The notes: generated from the sequence alone by a model not told the origin. Positions 17,916-28,815 are shown, counted from the first letter of the stretch. The stretch is DNA of 64,000 bases from Kofleriaceae bacterium (GCA_024762925.1 JANTGM010000004.1:62001-126000), one strand, 5' to 3'. Made by a program: numbers and translations.

Positions 17916-19211
17916 CTAAGGGCTTGCGGCGTTTTGCTTCTGGAACTGGATCGCCATATCCAGGTTCTTGACGTTTTTCTCGCAAGTCTTGATGTTGTCA
18001 GCGGCATCCTTCTTGAGCTTACTGCTCGCTCCTGGCTTTGACATCGCCAGCTTGAAGTACTTCGCAGCCTCTCGGAATGCGGTTTGAGCTTCCTTCAAGT
18101 CTTCCGTCGCCGAGGATCGGAAGTCCTGATAGAGAACACCAAGGTTGTAGTCCGCTTCCGGTCGCTGCTTGTCGATCTTCTTGGCTTCTTTGTACGAAGC
18201 CTCAGCTTGGTCATACTGCTTGAGCCCTCGGAGAGCGTACCCCAATCCGATTCGAGCATCATAGTCCTTGGGATCGAGCTTGAGCACGATGTCGAATTCG
18301 GCCTTCGCTTCATCGTACTTTCGGAAATCGAGCACGATGTTGCCGAGGTTTCGATGTGCTTCCAAGAAGTTGGGATTTAGCTGCACAGCCTTTCGGAAGC
18401 TAATTAGCGCCTTGGGAACATTGTCCTGCTGCAGAAGCAAGAGCCCTTTTGCATTGTGCAGCGGAGCGTACTTGGCGTTGATCTCCTCGCCCTTCTCAAG
18501 GAGAAGCTTGGCCAGAGTTAGACGACTCTTGTTTTTCTTGGCGCCCTGTATGTAGAGCAGACCATAGAGGGTGTAGGCCTCGACATTGTCGTTGTCCACA
18601 GCAAGAGCTGAAGAGAGGTGATCCTTGATGACCTTCTCAAGACTCTTGAGGCTTGCCTTGCCCTCGCGAATGTCGCGAATGCTGAGGTACGCCAGATTGT
18701 TTCGAGCAGCAACAATCTTGCCGTTCGCGGAAACCGCTTGTGTCCAATACTGCTTGGCACGATCTTCGTTTCCCCCTTTGAAGTAGATCTCACCAAGGTT
18801 GGATAGCGATGGCGCATGCCCCGGATTGATCTTTAGCGCCTTCTGATACTGCGTCTCTGCAGGCTTGTTCATGTCGCAGGACTGAAGAGCGAGACCGGCA
18901 TTGAAGCGAGCCTCAACCATTTTCTTGCTGCCCTCGGCGATTGCCACAAAGCGTTGAGACGCCTCGTTGCAGCTAGCTTCATTCCAGCCGGCTTTCTCTT
19001 GCTCTTGGAAGTACTTCACGGCGGAGGCAAAATCCTTCTCGGTTTCTCGAGAGACTTTGCGATCCAACTTCACGTTTCCGCCCTTAGGCGGAGCCTTTGC
19101 ATCAGCAGCCATGTCACTCATGGCGCCCTTTGATGTCTTGGAAGCGCCACCGCACGCTGGCACAAAAGCCACCGCGCAGAGGAGCGTTAGTAGTTTACTT
19201 GTCGTATTCAT
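17916..19211 (-). CDS. gltE: TPR lipoprotein, GltE/AglT-like
   Basis: The product has 431 residues. A signal peptide with lipobox VPAC (Cys about residue 20, then Gly) predicts a lipid-anchored periplasmic protein. After a Lys/Ala linker there are about seven to eight TPR units, for example VEARFNAGLALQSCDMNKPA and FLEAHRNLGNIVLDFRKYDEA. The last roughly 60 residues are charged helix. The size, the lipobox and the N-terminal pattern before the TPRs fit the GltE (AglT) TPR lipoprotein, a periplasmic part of the Glt machine that links inner-membrane GltG/J to outer-membrane parts. It starts only 20 bases after the gltD-like stop, so the two are co-transcribed. General TPR lipoproteins are an alternative; the operon partner supports GltE. 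Confidence 0.72.
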   Translation of the reverse strand: MNTTSKLLTLLCAVAFVPACGGASKTSKGAMSDMAADAKAPPKGGNVKLDRKVSRETEKDFASAVKYFQEQEKAGWNEASCNEASQRFVAIAEGSKKMVEARFNAGLALQSCDMNKPAETQYQKALKINPGHAPSLSNLGEIYFKGGNEDRAKQYWTQAVSANGKIVAARNNLAYLSIRDIREGKASLKSLEKVIKDHLSSALAVDNDNVEAYTLYGLLYIQGAKKNKSRLTLAKLLLEKGEEINAKYAPLHNAKGLLLLQQDNVPKALISFRKAVQLNPNFLEAHRNLGNIVLDFRKYDEAKAEFDIVLKLDPKDYDARIGLGYALRGLKQYDQAEASYKEAKKIDKQRPEADYNLGVLYQDFRSSATEDLKEAQTAFREAAKYFKLAMSKPGASSKLKKDAADNIKTCEKNVKNLDMAIQFQKQNAASP

Positions 19212-19231
19212 CGTTGTTTCCCTCCTGTGCC

Positions 19232-22200
19232 CTATTGAGCAATGGTGGTGATGAGGTTTTGCGTATCGGTGATGTCGGCAGCACCGTCAGGCACGCCGTG
19301 GAATTCGGTCGCCGTTGGGAAGTCCGCAGGGCGAATCTGTCCAAGTTCTTTCTCACACAGGCGCGACCAGTCGTTGAACCAGTTGAGCTTGGTGGAGAGG
19401 TTTAGGCAGAAACCGAAGGCACCAACCGAGAGGTCCTCAAGTGGAGCAGCTTTGGTGGTCAGCGCATCGCAGTACGCATCAACCGCATCTTCCGCGTACG
19501 GTCCAGTGCGGACGTCCTTGGGAATTTCAGCGGTGAAGAGGCCATCCGAGAAGTTCTGAGAGGTCTGTCCGACGCGGGCCGCGGCCGCAACAGCCCAGGC
19601 AGCACCGCCCCCCTTGATGTCACGAACTCCCTCGTACTCTTTCATGATTTCAGACGCGAGTTTCTCTTTGTCCGTGAACCACTTGAGGAAGCGCTTTTCC
19701 GAATCCTTCTTCTTCTTTGCATTTCGCTCAGAGAAGTCGAGCTTGGTTGGGAACTTCAGAGCGAGGAACTTCTCGTACTTCTGGCCTGTGAGGTAAAAGC
19801 GGCTGGCGGCCATCCAGTAGATGGCAACGGCCTTGCGACCTTCGTCTGGAGCCCCTTTGATTGCCTTGTCGGCTCCCTTAAGCGCAGCGCTGAAGTAGCG
19901 CTGTGCATCTTTCACCAAGCGCCGTTCACGATCGAGTACGGTCATCTTAATCTTCGATTCCGCACCGCACTGTGTCGGTAGGCTGACTCCACGGCGCTTT
20001 TTCTTGCCACGACGACGAGTTGCACGCTCACGCTTCATGCGCACACAAGCTCCGTCCTGACCGCCACCCTTGCAGCTCTGATTCCAGAGAATCTCGCCGA
20101 TCTTGGCATTGGCGATGAGGAGACGATCCGCGCCGCCCGACTTGCCAATCTCTTTGATGTAGCGCTTGTACGCTTTGACAACCATGTCATCGTTGCCTTG
20201 CTTCTCGTAGATGCCAGCAAGGCCAAACATCGCGGCAGCGGACTCGTTCTTTAGCTTCTTCTTGTAGTTGCGAACAAAGGCCTCGATGTCGGCAATTGCC
20301 TCTTTGTCTTGGCCGATACCCTTGCGGTAGGTAACCGCGTTCTGCAGGGCGTTCGGCGCGTCCTTCTCCCCACCATAGCGTTTTGCGTACTGCTCGTACT
20401 TCTCAGCAGCACGAGCGTAGTATGCAATCGAACCATACGCAGAACCCATTCGGACGAGTGCCTTTTGGTTGCGCTTGGAATTGGGGTGCTTCTTGTCGAG
20501 AATTCCGTACATCTTGATCGCAAGACCGATGGACTTGCCGTCTTCAAAACAAACGCCAGCGTTGTAGAGGACTTCGTCCATTCCCTCGCCATCGGGGTTC
20601 GCACGATAGATGTCGAGGTATGCCTGTCCACAAGCGATGTGCTTGCCTTCCTTCTCGAGCTGCTCAGCAGCCTTTCGCATCGCTACGCCCTTGATTCGAA
20701 GCAGGCGCTCTTTGAGCTCATCTTTGTCCTCGAGGAACTTCTCGTCTTTGAGCATCTTGAGAACAACCTTGTTCATCTCGTCGTACTTCTTTAGACGGAT
20801 GAGCGAGTCGAGCGCGATGTTCGCAGAGTAGAGAGCTGTTTCGTGTGTGCTGTGATCCTCAACGATGTCGAGGAAGAGCGGAAGTGAGTCTTCTAGGTGA
20901 TCGTGACGCCAGAAGATTCGAGCTTTGAGAAACTTCATCATGACGAGTTCGTCATCCGATGGATCTTTGATGTATTTGATGTAGATATCGAAAGCCGCAA
21001 TCATCTTCTTCTCACGCTCACCAATCGGTCGAGGCTTGGGAATCTTTGCGTTCTCTGAATCCTCATCCAGTTCAGTCGTTGGTGTCTTGGTGCGTGGGTC
21101 GACAGCAAGTGCGTTCTTCCAACCGAGCACAGCGGCATACGCAGACTCTTTGAGCAGCTTGCCCTTCACTTTCCCGCTCTGAACAACGTCCGTGAATGCG
21201 ATGGCTGCTCGCTCCCAGCGGTCGGTTGCCATGCGAGGGTTCTTCTCGTACTCGGCGCGCTGCCAGAGAAGTTCCGCGTAGTAGTACTGCATGTCACCGA
21301 TATCGGATGCTTCAGGGAAGCTCTGAACGTAGAGTTTGTAGAGTTTCTCAACGCTTCCAAGCGCCTCTGGGTTGAGAGTCTTAATGGCCTCGTTGTGCCA
21401 AGTCTTGGCCATCTCGCCCGTTGTGCCTTGCGCGTTGTCACGGCACTCTTCGAGCTTTCCGCCCTTGAGGATTCCCGCTTTCTTGTGAGCCAAGTAGATT
21501 TTCACAAGGTTTACAATTTCGTCGGACTTTTGCTTCTGGTTACCAGCCGAGAGCATCGCGTTGAGAACATTGCCTTGCCACTCGCATACATCGGGGTTCT
21601 TGCTCTTGAGCCCAATGAGCTCACGGTACGTAAAGATGGCTTTCTCGGCTGCACCTTGGTCGAGGTAGATGCCGCCAAGAATCTTGAGCATGTTGAACGC
21701 ATAGCCTTTGTCGACACGCTGGAATGCTTGGTAGGCCTTCTCGGCACGTCCTACTTCGGCGTAGGCGCGAACAAAGTCCTTCTTTGCTGCCTTGTTGATG
21801 GTCTTTGCCTTCTTCTTGCCTTCAGTGATTTGGGCAACTTTGAAGAAGGTCTCTAGTGCGTCTTGTGGACGCTCTTGGTTCAAATAGACCCAGCCCTTTT
21901 TGTAGAGACCATAGGGGTAGATCGAAGCCTTGGGGAACTTGAGAACCAAGTCGTAAAACTTCTCGGCGTTGTCGAGGTCGTTCTTCTGAAAGAAGTAATC
22001 GGCAAAACTCAAGTACGCCTGTGGAATGTACTTTGAGTCGGGATAGTTCTTAATAAGCTGGTGGAAGATGACTCGAGACTCTTTGATGCGCTTGGCACCG
22101 TCGAGCGTGTAGCCATAGTAAAAGAGCACCTCATCCATGCGAGGGTAGTTCTTGTACCGAGGCTCCGCTGCAAGCCTTGAGTAAACTTTCATCGACTGAA

Positions 22201-22687
22201 CGAGAGCCTTCTTCTCGGTGTCGAAGTAGGTCTTCTGCTTCTTCTCAAGCGCCTTCTTCGCGCCCTTCTTGGCCTTGTCGATCTTCGTGTACATCTCCAT
22301 CCCGCGGAAACGCCAGTAGCGCTGCTTCTGTGCGTAGGCTTCTGCGAGGCGGAACAGTAGATCCGGCATCTCGTTAGACTTGGGATCCGTGTCCTCGATG
22401 AGCTGCTTGTAGAGCTGAATCTGCGCGTTGCGGATGTTCTTTACTTCGCCCTGAATTTGGATGAAGTCATCAGCCGACAGCTCGGGCTTGGTCTCTTTGG
22501 GCGCATCTTTCTTGCGCTCCAGACCCCGCGTTCGATCTGTCTTTTTGACATCGATCTTCACCTTGGTGTTCTCGCGCTTGTATTTCGGAGCAGCGTTGCC
22601 GACTCCTCCGGATACTGCGGCGAGGGACACCGTCATAGATAAGGTGGCTGTTGCCACCAGGAGTACACTGGACAATCTACGTTTCAT
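19232..22687 (-). CDS. gltD: Large exported TPR protein, GltD/AgnA-like
   Basis: The product has 1,151 residues with a Sec signal peptide (residues 1-32, cleavage near GNA-AP) and no lipobox, so it is predicted to be soluble in the periplasm. A basic linker (residues 35-70) precedes many TPR and Sel1-like helical repeats along the whole chain (for example DEVLFYYGYTLDGAKRIKES and NALQNAVTYRKGIGQDKEA). A Lys/Arg-rich insert lies near residue 900 (RERATRRRGKKKRRG). Length and position next to the gltE-like gene match GltD/AgnA, the long periplasmic TPR protein of M. xanthus gliding. A 258-base gap separates it from the gltC-like gene upstream; no gene was seen there, so it may hold a promoter. 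TPR alone is not specific, so the assignment is contextual. Confidence 0.7.
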   Translation of the reverse strand: MKRRLSSVLLVATATLSMTVSLAAVSGGVGNAAPKYKRENTKVKIDVKKTDRTRGLERKKDAPKETKPELSADDFIQIQGEVKNIRNAQIQLYKQLIEDTDPKSNEMPDLLFRLAEAYAQKQRYWRFRGMEMYTKIDKAKKGAKKALEKKQKTYFDTEKKALVQSMKVYSRLAAEPRYKNYPRMDEVLFYYGYTLDGAKRIKESRVIFHQLIKNYPDSKYIPQAYLSFADYFFQKNDLDNAEKFYDLVLKFPKASIYPYGLYKKGWVYLNQERPQDALETFFKVAQITEGKKKAKTINKAAKKDFVRAYAEVGRAEKAYQAFQRVDKGYAFNMLKILGGIYLDQGAAEKAIFTYRELIGLKSKNPDVCEWQGNVLNAMLSAGNQKQKSDEIVNLVKIYLAHKKAGILKGGKLEECRDNAQGTTGEMAKTWHNEAIKTLNPEALGSVEKLYKLYVQSFPEASDIGDMQYYYAELLWQRAEYEKNPRMATDRWERAAIAFTDVVQSGKVKGKLLKESAYAAVLGWKNALAVDPRTKTPTTELDEDSENAKIPKPRPIGEREKKMIAAFDIYIKYIKDPSDDELVMMKFLKARIFWRHDHLEDSLPLFLDIVEDHSTHETALYSANIALDSLIRLKKYDEMNKVVLKMLKDEKFLEDKDELKERLLRIKGVAMRKAAEQLEKEGKHIACGQAYLDIYRANPDGEGMDEVLYNAGVCFEDGKSIGLAIKMYGILDKKHPNSKRNQKALVRMGSAYGSIAYYARAAEKYEQYAKRYGGEKDAPNALQNAVTYRKGIGQDKEAIADIEAFVRNYKKKLKNESAAAMFGLAGIYEKQGNDDMVVKAYKRYIKEIGKSGGADRLLIANAKIGEILWNQSCKGGGQDGACVRMKRERATRRRGKKKRRGVSLPTQCGAESKIKMTVLDRERRLVKDAQRYFSAALKGADKAIKGAPDEGRKAVAIYWMAASRFYLTGQKYEKFLALKFPTKLDFSERNAKKKKDSEKRFLKWFTDKEKLASEIMKEYEGVRDIKGGGAAWAVAAAARVGQTSQNFSDGLFTAEIPKDVRTGPYAEDAVDAYCDALTTKAAPLEDLSVGAFGFCLNLSTKLNWFNDWSRLCEKELGQIRPADFPTATEFHGVPDGAADITDTQNLITTIAQ

Positions 22688-22945
22688 CGTCTCTTAACCT
22701 TTCAAGGCGGGGCGATTTGGGCACGACAAAAGCCCGACTCAACACCAAAATGGCGCCGGTCGAGCTAGTTATCGATGAGGAAAATCCTCGGGCGAGGGTT
22801 GTTGCCAATAGAGCCTGCATTTCTGTCTTCACTTTCCTCGGGCCGATCAACGGAGTGAAAGGCTTTTGAAAGCGTGGGGCGAGACGAAGAAGCACCGGCT
22901 GATGATTAGCGAATACCTATAATTCCAGATCCTTGATGAGAGTAA

Positions 22946-24604
<1,659 letters not shown>

Positions 24605-24650
24605 GAACCTCTTCTTTCGTTTTGCACAAGCTGCTTAACGAGGGCGACGA

Positions 24651-24680
24651 ATATTCCCGGCGATCCACCATTGTTGTCAA
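24651..24680 (-). promoter_or_regulatory. Putative sigma-70 promoter of gltC-like gene
   Basis: Read on the minus strand, TTGACA (24675-24680) is followed after 18 bases by GAATAT (24651-24656). The -35 box is perfect and the -10 box is weak. It would start RNA about 40 bases before the gltC-like ATG. The rest of the 320-base divergent gap (24605-24924) holds only this site and the opposite promoter. Confidence 0.45.
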
Positions 24681-24858
24681 GCGGTTGACCGACCCTCACC
24701 GGAGTCATGGGAAAAATGCCCAAACTCGGATCTCGTTAATTGGATGCTTGCGAAGTGGTAATGGCCGCGAGATGCGATTTCCGTGACGGAATCTGAACTC
24801 TCGGCCACACCGCGTTGGAACGAATTGCACAACGCACCGAGTTGCCCAGGAGCCATCC

Positions 24859-24886
24859 TTGACTTCCAATAGGCGGCGACTATGAT
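24859..24886 (+). promoter_or_regulatory. Sigma-70 promoter of Cys-rich lipoprotein gene
   Basis: TTGACT (24859-24864), a 16-base spacer and TATGAT (24881-24886) are close to consensus. They lie about 39 bases before the ATG at 24925, which has AGGAG 8 bases upstream. Confidence 0.65.
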
Positions 24887-24924
24887 GCGTCGGCGTTAAC
24901 TCTGGGTAACCAGGAGTCCATGAA

Positions 24925-25395
24925 ATGAAACGAAGGCTGTCTTCCATCCTCCCGATCCTTATTCTCTGCCTGTCCACTGCGACACTGGCCCTCACTTCGG
25001 CATGCTCGGAGAATCCGGTCGGTCGCAAGTGCTTTGTGGGTACCGACGCTGGCAACAACAGCCAGTCGATTATTGCCTCTCCGGCGCTTGAGTGTCCCTC
25101 CCGACAGTGCCTCCACTTCCCTGCGGATACGGGCAAAGTGCCGCCCGAAGGCAGCGAATTTGCCGACCTTTGCACAGCCGAGTGTAGTGGTGACGACGAC
25201 TGCGACAAGGTTCCCGAATCGCCATGCGTAACGGGCTTCTCTTGTGCTGTAGCGGTGCAAACAGGGCCTTTCTGCTGCCGCAAGATGTGTATCTGTAAGG
25301 ACTACATGCTCATTCCGGATGGTGGCCCAGTGGTCCCGGCAGCTTGCGATCCGAACAACCCTGAAAACACCTGCATCAACCTTCCTGGTCGATAA
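24925..25395 (+). CDS. Cys-rich lipoprotein, possible CglC-type gliding lipoprotein
   Basis: The product has 156 residues with a signal peptide and LTSAC lipobox (Cys about residue 27, then Ser). The mature part contains 13-14 further cysteines in a regular pattern (C..C, DDDC, FCCRKMCICKD), so disulfide cross-links are likely. No catalytic motif is seen. The ATG was chosen because of AGGAG at 8-base spacing; an earlier ATG at 24919 is closed after two codons. It is divergent from the Glt-like cluster. M. xanthus gliding uses small Cys-rich lipoproteins such as CglC, and the C...C..D.DC pattern is reminiscent, but this link is memory-based and weak. It has its own promoter and terminator. Confidence 0.8.
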   Translation: MKRRLSSILPILILCLSTATLALTSACSENPVGRKCFVGTDAGNNSQSIIASPALECPSRQCLHFPADTGKVPPEGSEFADLCTAECSGDDDCDKVPESPCVTGFSCAVAVQTGPFCCRKMCICKDYMLIPDGGPVVPAACDPNNPENTCINLPGR

Positions 25396-25433
25396 GCAAA
25401 TCACCGAGAGCATTCGTGCTCGTCTCACGTGTG

Positions 25434-25458
25434 AAGCCGCTCCTTACAAGGGCGGCTT
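25434..25458 (+). terminator. Rho-independent terminator
   Basis: A 7-bp GC-rich stem (AAGCCGC 25434-25440 with GCGGCTT 25452-25458) is followed by TTCTTGTTTT. It lies 38 bases after the Cys-rich lipoprotein stop. Confidence 0.75.
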
Positions 25459-25499
25459 TTCTTGTTTTGCGGCTTTGCCACTCCACGTTGGTCTCGAGA

Positions 25500-25811
25500 C
25501 TAAGGGCCGCCGACCCGAAACGCGTCAACGATGTGCTCTAGCGTGTTGCCCGTCTGTGCAACCACGTCAAAGCGGCTCGTCTCAAACTGCGGCTGCTCAA
25601 TGCATATATAGGCCTGTGCAACTCTAGCGACCTGTCGTTGCTTCCGAGGCCCAATCGCGTCCAAGGCATCGCCATGCTCGTCATCGGCCCGGCTTCGAAC
25701 TTCCACGAAGACAAGTTCATCCCCATCGCGTGCAACGATGTCCAACTCGCCCTGCTGACATGAATAGTTCGTGCAGACAATCGTGTAGTTCTTTGAACGC
25801 AACAAGGCCAC
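25500..25811 (-). CDS. yraN: YraN/UPF0102 nuclease-fold protein, start uncertain
   Basis: The 103-residue reading frame from GTG (25809-25811) shows the UPF0102 core GELDIVARDGDELVFVEVRSR, a PD-(D/E)XK-type nuclease fold found beside rplS/rnhB in many bacteria; its cellular role is not settled. Codons upstream of the GTG still encode family sequence (DRKARGHAAEQAAVALLRS, from about 25850). The true protein should therefore begin 13-16 codons earlier. No ATG, GTG or TTG exists in that frame upstream. An ATC at 25857-25859, only 5 bases after the rplS stop, would give MPADRKARG if used. Translational coupling to rplS, a rare start codon or a lost start are all possible. It is the last gene of the rpsP operon. 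Confidence 0.75.
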   Translation of the reverse strand: MALLRSKNYTIVCTNYSCQQGELDIVARDGDELVFVEVRSRADDEHGDALDAIGPRKQRQVARVAQAYICIEQPQFETSRFDVVAQTGNTLEHIVDAFRVGGP

Positions 25812-25864
25812 AGCTGCTTGTTCTGCAGCGTGGCCTCGTGCTTTGCGATCCGCTGGGATCGGTT

Positions 25865-26410
25865 TTACTCTTCGGTCTTGGCGGGTGCTGCGGCAGCAGG
25901 CGCAGCAGCCTTCTTGGCCTTTTTCTTGGCCTTTTTTCGGGCTTTGCCTTTGAGCTCTGGCTTGGCAGCCTTCGCTTCGGGGGCAGCTGCCGCTTTGCGG
26001 TGAGCGCCGCGCTTCTTGTTGCGGCCCTTCTTTTCGTCACCCGTAGACTTATCGTATGCGCGCTCTTTAATGCGAGCAGCTTTACCGGAAAGCTCTCGTA
26101 GGTAATAAAGACGCGCTTGGCGAACTTTGCCTCGAGCCAGTACCTCGATCGAGTCGATGTTTGGCGAGTTATCAGCAAAGACACGCTCGACGCCGACTGT
26201 GTAGGAAATCTTGCGGACCGTGAAGGTCGAGCGATTTCCAGAGGCGCTACGTGCGATGCAAACTCCCTCGAACGCCTGGAGGCGGTGCTTGTCTCCCTCG
26301 CGGATTTTCACCTGCACGCGAATGGTGTCGCCAGCGCGAAAATCGGGGAGCGGCTCTGACCGCGTGAACTGGGTTTCGATGGATTGGATTAGTGGTACCG
26401 AGTTGGACAT
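25865..26410 (-). CDS. rplS: 50S ribosomal protein L19 with long basic tail
   Basis: The product has 181 residues, starting at ATG 26408-26410 ([15 protein letters not shown]), which fits the family; the 71 codons open upstream show no homology. Residues 1-118 are a full L19 ([60 protein letters not shown]), located at the 30S-50S interface. Usual length is about 115-120 residues. Here 60 more residues rich in Lys, Ala and Pro follow ([13 protein letters not shown] and runs of KKAKKKAKK), a disordered extension seen in some Myxococcota-like ribosomal proteins. It lies 80 bases downstream of trmD in the rpsP operon. Confidence 0.95.
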   Translation of the reverse strand: MSNSVPLIQSIETQFTRSEPLPDFRAGDTIRVQVKIREGDKHRLQAFEGVCIARSASGNRSTFTVRKISYTVGVERVFADNSPNIDSIEVLARGKVRQARLYYLRELSGKAARIKERAYDKSTGDEKKGRNKKRGAHRKAAAAPEAKAAKPELKGKARKKAKKKAKKAAAPAAAAPAKTEE

Positions 26411-26490
26411 CGTCTTGCCTTTGGAGAGAAGAAGCGATTTCTGCCAGAAAGCGTTGTGGTCGTCAAGGCTTAGCGTGCAGTCGCGTGGGA

Positions 26491-27750
26491 TCACTGGCCG
26501 AATAGTCGGTCCAGCATGGCTGCAAGCGCTGAGCGAACGCTTAAGTGATTGAAATCGCCCACTCCTGAGAGTGGGGCCAATTGTTGGTCCGCGACGTCGA
26601 GAACACTCTGGTGAAGGCCCCAACCAGTTCCAAGCACCAAAACTAGTGGCCGATCATTGGCAACACGTTGGGCGACAAGGTCTGCGTATGTGACTTTCTT
26701 ATGGGCCGCACTTTGCTGCGCAGACGTGGCCACCACCCAAGGTTGGGACGTTTCACGTCTCGCGATTTCGTCCACCGCCGAGGCAATCGAGTCTTGAACC
26801 GCAATGGTGCCAAGAGCCTGCCCTCGATCGGCGGCGCCCGCTTGATGAATCTCCTTGCGCCAAATCTCGATGATCCGAGAAATCTTCTCACGCTGTAGCC
26901 GTATCGGTGAGACGGGATAGTAGCCCGCCACCCCATAGGTCGCGCAGCTTCTCGCAATATCGTGGATGTCGTAATTCGTCACTGACGTTGTAACAATTTC
27001 CCCATTCCGATCCAGCACCGGATGGTGGGCAAGAATCACATAGGTGCGCCTGGCTAACTCAGCGACCTTGGTCGCGCTTTGATGAAGCAATTCTGGCCGG
27101 TGCAGCGCGGTTCGTTCGAGCGATTTTTCGCGGCGCCATTCGTCGATCTTTGCGTGATTTCCGGACAGCAAGACGTCTGGAACGGCCACCCCCGCATACT
27201 CCACAGGTCGGGTGTATTGCGGGTATTCGAGCAGACCATCAGAAAAACTCTCATCGACGGCAGAGTCAGCGTGACCAAGAACTTCCGGTACAAAGCGCGA
27301 AACGGCATCGATGATCACCATAGCTCCGAGCTCACCGCCAGTAAGCACGTAGTCACCAATGCTAAGGCTCTCATCGATGCCCAGCTCGACCACTCGTTCA
27401 TCAACGCCTTCGTAGCGACCGCAAACCATCACGATGTGCTCGAGTTTTGCGAGGTCAACGGCCCGCGCGTGGTTCAGAGTTTGTCCTACTGGCGAGAGCA
27501 GGATCCTGTGTGGGTTGGATCCTTTCCCCGCTTCTTCGATTGCCGCCAACAAACAGTCACACTTCATGACCATTCCGGGGCCACCACCGTAGGGCGTGTC
27601 ATCGACACTTCGGTGTTTATCGGTCGCGAAGTCCCGGGGATTCACAAAGTCGACCTGCACGTGCCCCGCCTCAATCGCCTTGCCAAGCACCGATGTTGAG
27701 AGCACTGACTCGAACATCTCAGCAAAGAGCGTGACTACCGTAAATCGCAT
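26491..27750 (-). CDS. trmD: TrmD fused to a second SPOUT-like RNA methyltransferase domain
   Basis: The product has 419 residues, starting at ATG 27748-27750 ([15 protein letters not shown]), the standard TrmD start. Residues 1-230 are tRNA (guanine37-N1)-methyltransferase with its SAM knot ([41 protein letters not shown]), which methylates G37 and prevents frameshifting. Residues from about 232 ([20 protein letters not shown]) to the end ([13 protein letters not shown]..., [18 protein letters not shown]) match the family named SAM-dependent RNA methyltransferase (PF09936, from memory), which is usually a separate gene beside trmD. Both are knot-forming enzymes. No stop or frameshift separates them. 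It lies 16 bases after rimM. Confidence 0.92.
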   Translation of the reverse strand: MRFTVVTLFAEMFESVLSTSVLGKAIEAGHVQVDFVNPRDFATDKHRSVDDTPYGGGPGMVMKCDCLLAAIEEAGKGSNPHRILLSPVGQTLNHARAVDLAKLEHIVMVCGRYEGVDERVVELGIDESLSIGDYVLTGGELGAMVIIDAVSRFVPEVLGHADSAVDESFSDGLLEYPQYTRPVEYAGVAVPDVLLSGNHAKIDEWRREKSLERTALHRPELLHQSATKVAELARRTYVILAHHPVLDRNGEIVTTSVTNYDIHDIARSCATYGVAGYYPVSPIRLQREKISRIIEIWRKEIHQAGAADRGQALGTIAVQDSIASAVDEIARRETSQPWVVATSAQQSAAHKKVTYADLVAQRVANDRPLVLVLGTGWGLHQSVLDVADQQLAPLSGVGDFNHLSVRSALAAMLDRLFGQ

Positions 27751-27766
27751 CGGATCACTTGGAAGG

Positions 27767-28288
27767 CTACTCGCGTTCCCACTCGGGCAAATCCTCTGGC
27801 GGATCGACAACGATCCGCTTCGCGTTCAGATCGACGTTCTTTAGAAAGACATCGTGAATCGGCAGGTAGCGCTCCACATCGCCGTCGTGAATCACCATGC
27901 GGTCCTGGGTACCAGCAACGATTTCGACAACCCTGCCCCATGAGCTTCCATCGGGCAACGTGAGCTCACATCCAAGAAAATCACTGATCAAAAGATCGTC
28001 ATCGTCTAGCTCCAGTTGATCGCGCAAGACAGCAACAGTCTTGCCGACCAAGAGCTCGGCAGCATTGCGATCGTTGACGTCGCTAAGACGCACCAGGGAA
28101 CCGCCCTTGACTGTGCGAGCCGAGGCAATCTCATAACTACGATCACCGATCAGAAGCTCCATCACGACATCAAGTGCCGTGGACTCAGGATTGTACAAGT
28201 GCACGCGAAGCTCACCGCGCACCCCATGAGGGCGCGCGATCACTCCGATTTCGACCTGAGAATTGTCGACCTGGCCGCCGTTGGCCAT
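27767..28288 (-). CDS. rimM: 16S rRNA processing protein RimM
   Basis: The product has 173 residues, the usual length. The N-terminal domain has IGVIARPHGVRGELRVHLYN, the RimM signature; the C-terminal PRC-barrel part contains LLISDFLGCELTLPDGSSWG and ends with YLPIHDVFLKNVDLNAKRIV. RimM binds ribosomal protein S19 and helps mature the 30S head. It lies between khpA (9 bases) and trmD (16 bases) in the conserved ribosomal operon. Confidence 0.95.
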   Translation of the reverse strand: MANGGQVDNSQVEIGVIARPHGVRGELRVHLYNPESTALDVVMELLIGDRSYEIASARTVKGGSLVRLSDVNDRNAAELLVGKTVAVLRDQLELDDDDLLISDFLGCELTLPDGSSWGRVVEIVAGTQDRMVIHDGDVERYLPIHDVFLKNVDLNAKRIVVDPPEDLPEWERE

Positions 28289-28297
28289 GTGTGGGTC

Positions 28298-28552
28298 CTA
28301 CTCGAGAATTTCGACCAGGGTTCGCTTGCCTGGTCTTGGTGCGACAACATTCACAAGGCTGCGAATTGCGCGAGCTGTTTTGCCGCCGCGCCCAATGATC
28401 TTTCCTAGATCATCGTCGCCAACTTCGATCTCGTAGACGTTTGCATCACGCTCTTCAACAAGCGTGACCTCGACAACGTCTTGATCGGAAACAATGTTGG
28501 TGGTGACGAAGCGCAAGAGCCCTTCGATGTCCGCCTTACCTTGGCTAGCCAT
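28298..28552 (-). CDS. khpA: KH-domain RNA-binding protein KhpA
   Basis: The product has 84 residues, a single type II KH domain with the GxxG loop in DLGKIIGRGGKTARAIRSLV. It is the short KhpA family (formerly YlqC) located between rpsP and rimM, as here. KhpA binds RNA with its partner KhpB/Jag in other bacteria. The ATG lies 8 bases after the rpsP stop. Confidence 0.93.
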   Translation of the reverse strand: MASQGKADIEGLLRFVTTNIVSDQDVVEVTLVEERDANVYEIEVGDDDLGKIIGRGGKTARAIRSLVNVVAPRPGKRTLVEILE

Positions 28553-28560
28553 GGGAGAAC

Positions 28561-28815
28561 CTAGGCCGCAGGGGTGGGAGCGTTCTTCTTGGCGCTCTTT
28601 GCCAGGCGGTGCATGGTTGCCGAAGGCTGCGCACCAACGCTGGTCCAGTAGTCGTAACGCTCAAGGTTGAGTTCAAGAGCCTTGCTGGCTGGATTGTAGT
28701 GTCCGAGCTGCTCAATGAAACGACCATCGCGGGGATCGCGAGAGTTGGTTGCAACAATGCGGTAGAAAGGACGCTTTTTTGACCCGCCACGGGCCATTCG
28801 GATAGCAACTGCCAT
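28561..28815 (-). CDS. rpsP: 30S ribosomal protein S16
   Basis: The product has 84 residues, the family's usual size. The start [20 protein letters not shown] and the motif [16 protein letters not shown] are diagnostic. It is the first gene of the rpsP-khpA-rimM-trmD-rplS-yraN operon, with a leader of about 75-80 bases from the promoter described at 28901-28929. Confidence 0.96.
   Translation of the reverse strand: MAVAIRMARGGSKKRPFYRIVATNSRDPRDGRFIEQLGHYNPASKALELNLERYDYWTSVGAQPSATMHRLAKSAKKNAPTPAA

Noticed and set aside
26411-26623. 71-codon N-terminal extension of RplS
   Set aside because: Not homologous to L19, overlaps the trmD end, and the conserved start MSNSVPLIQ lies inside.
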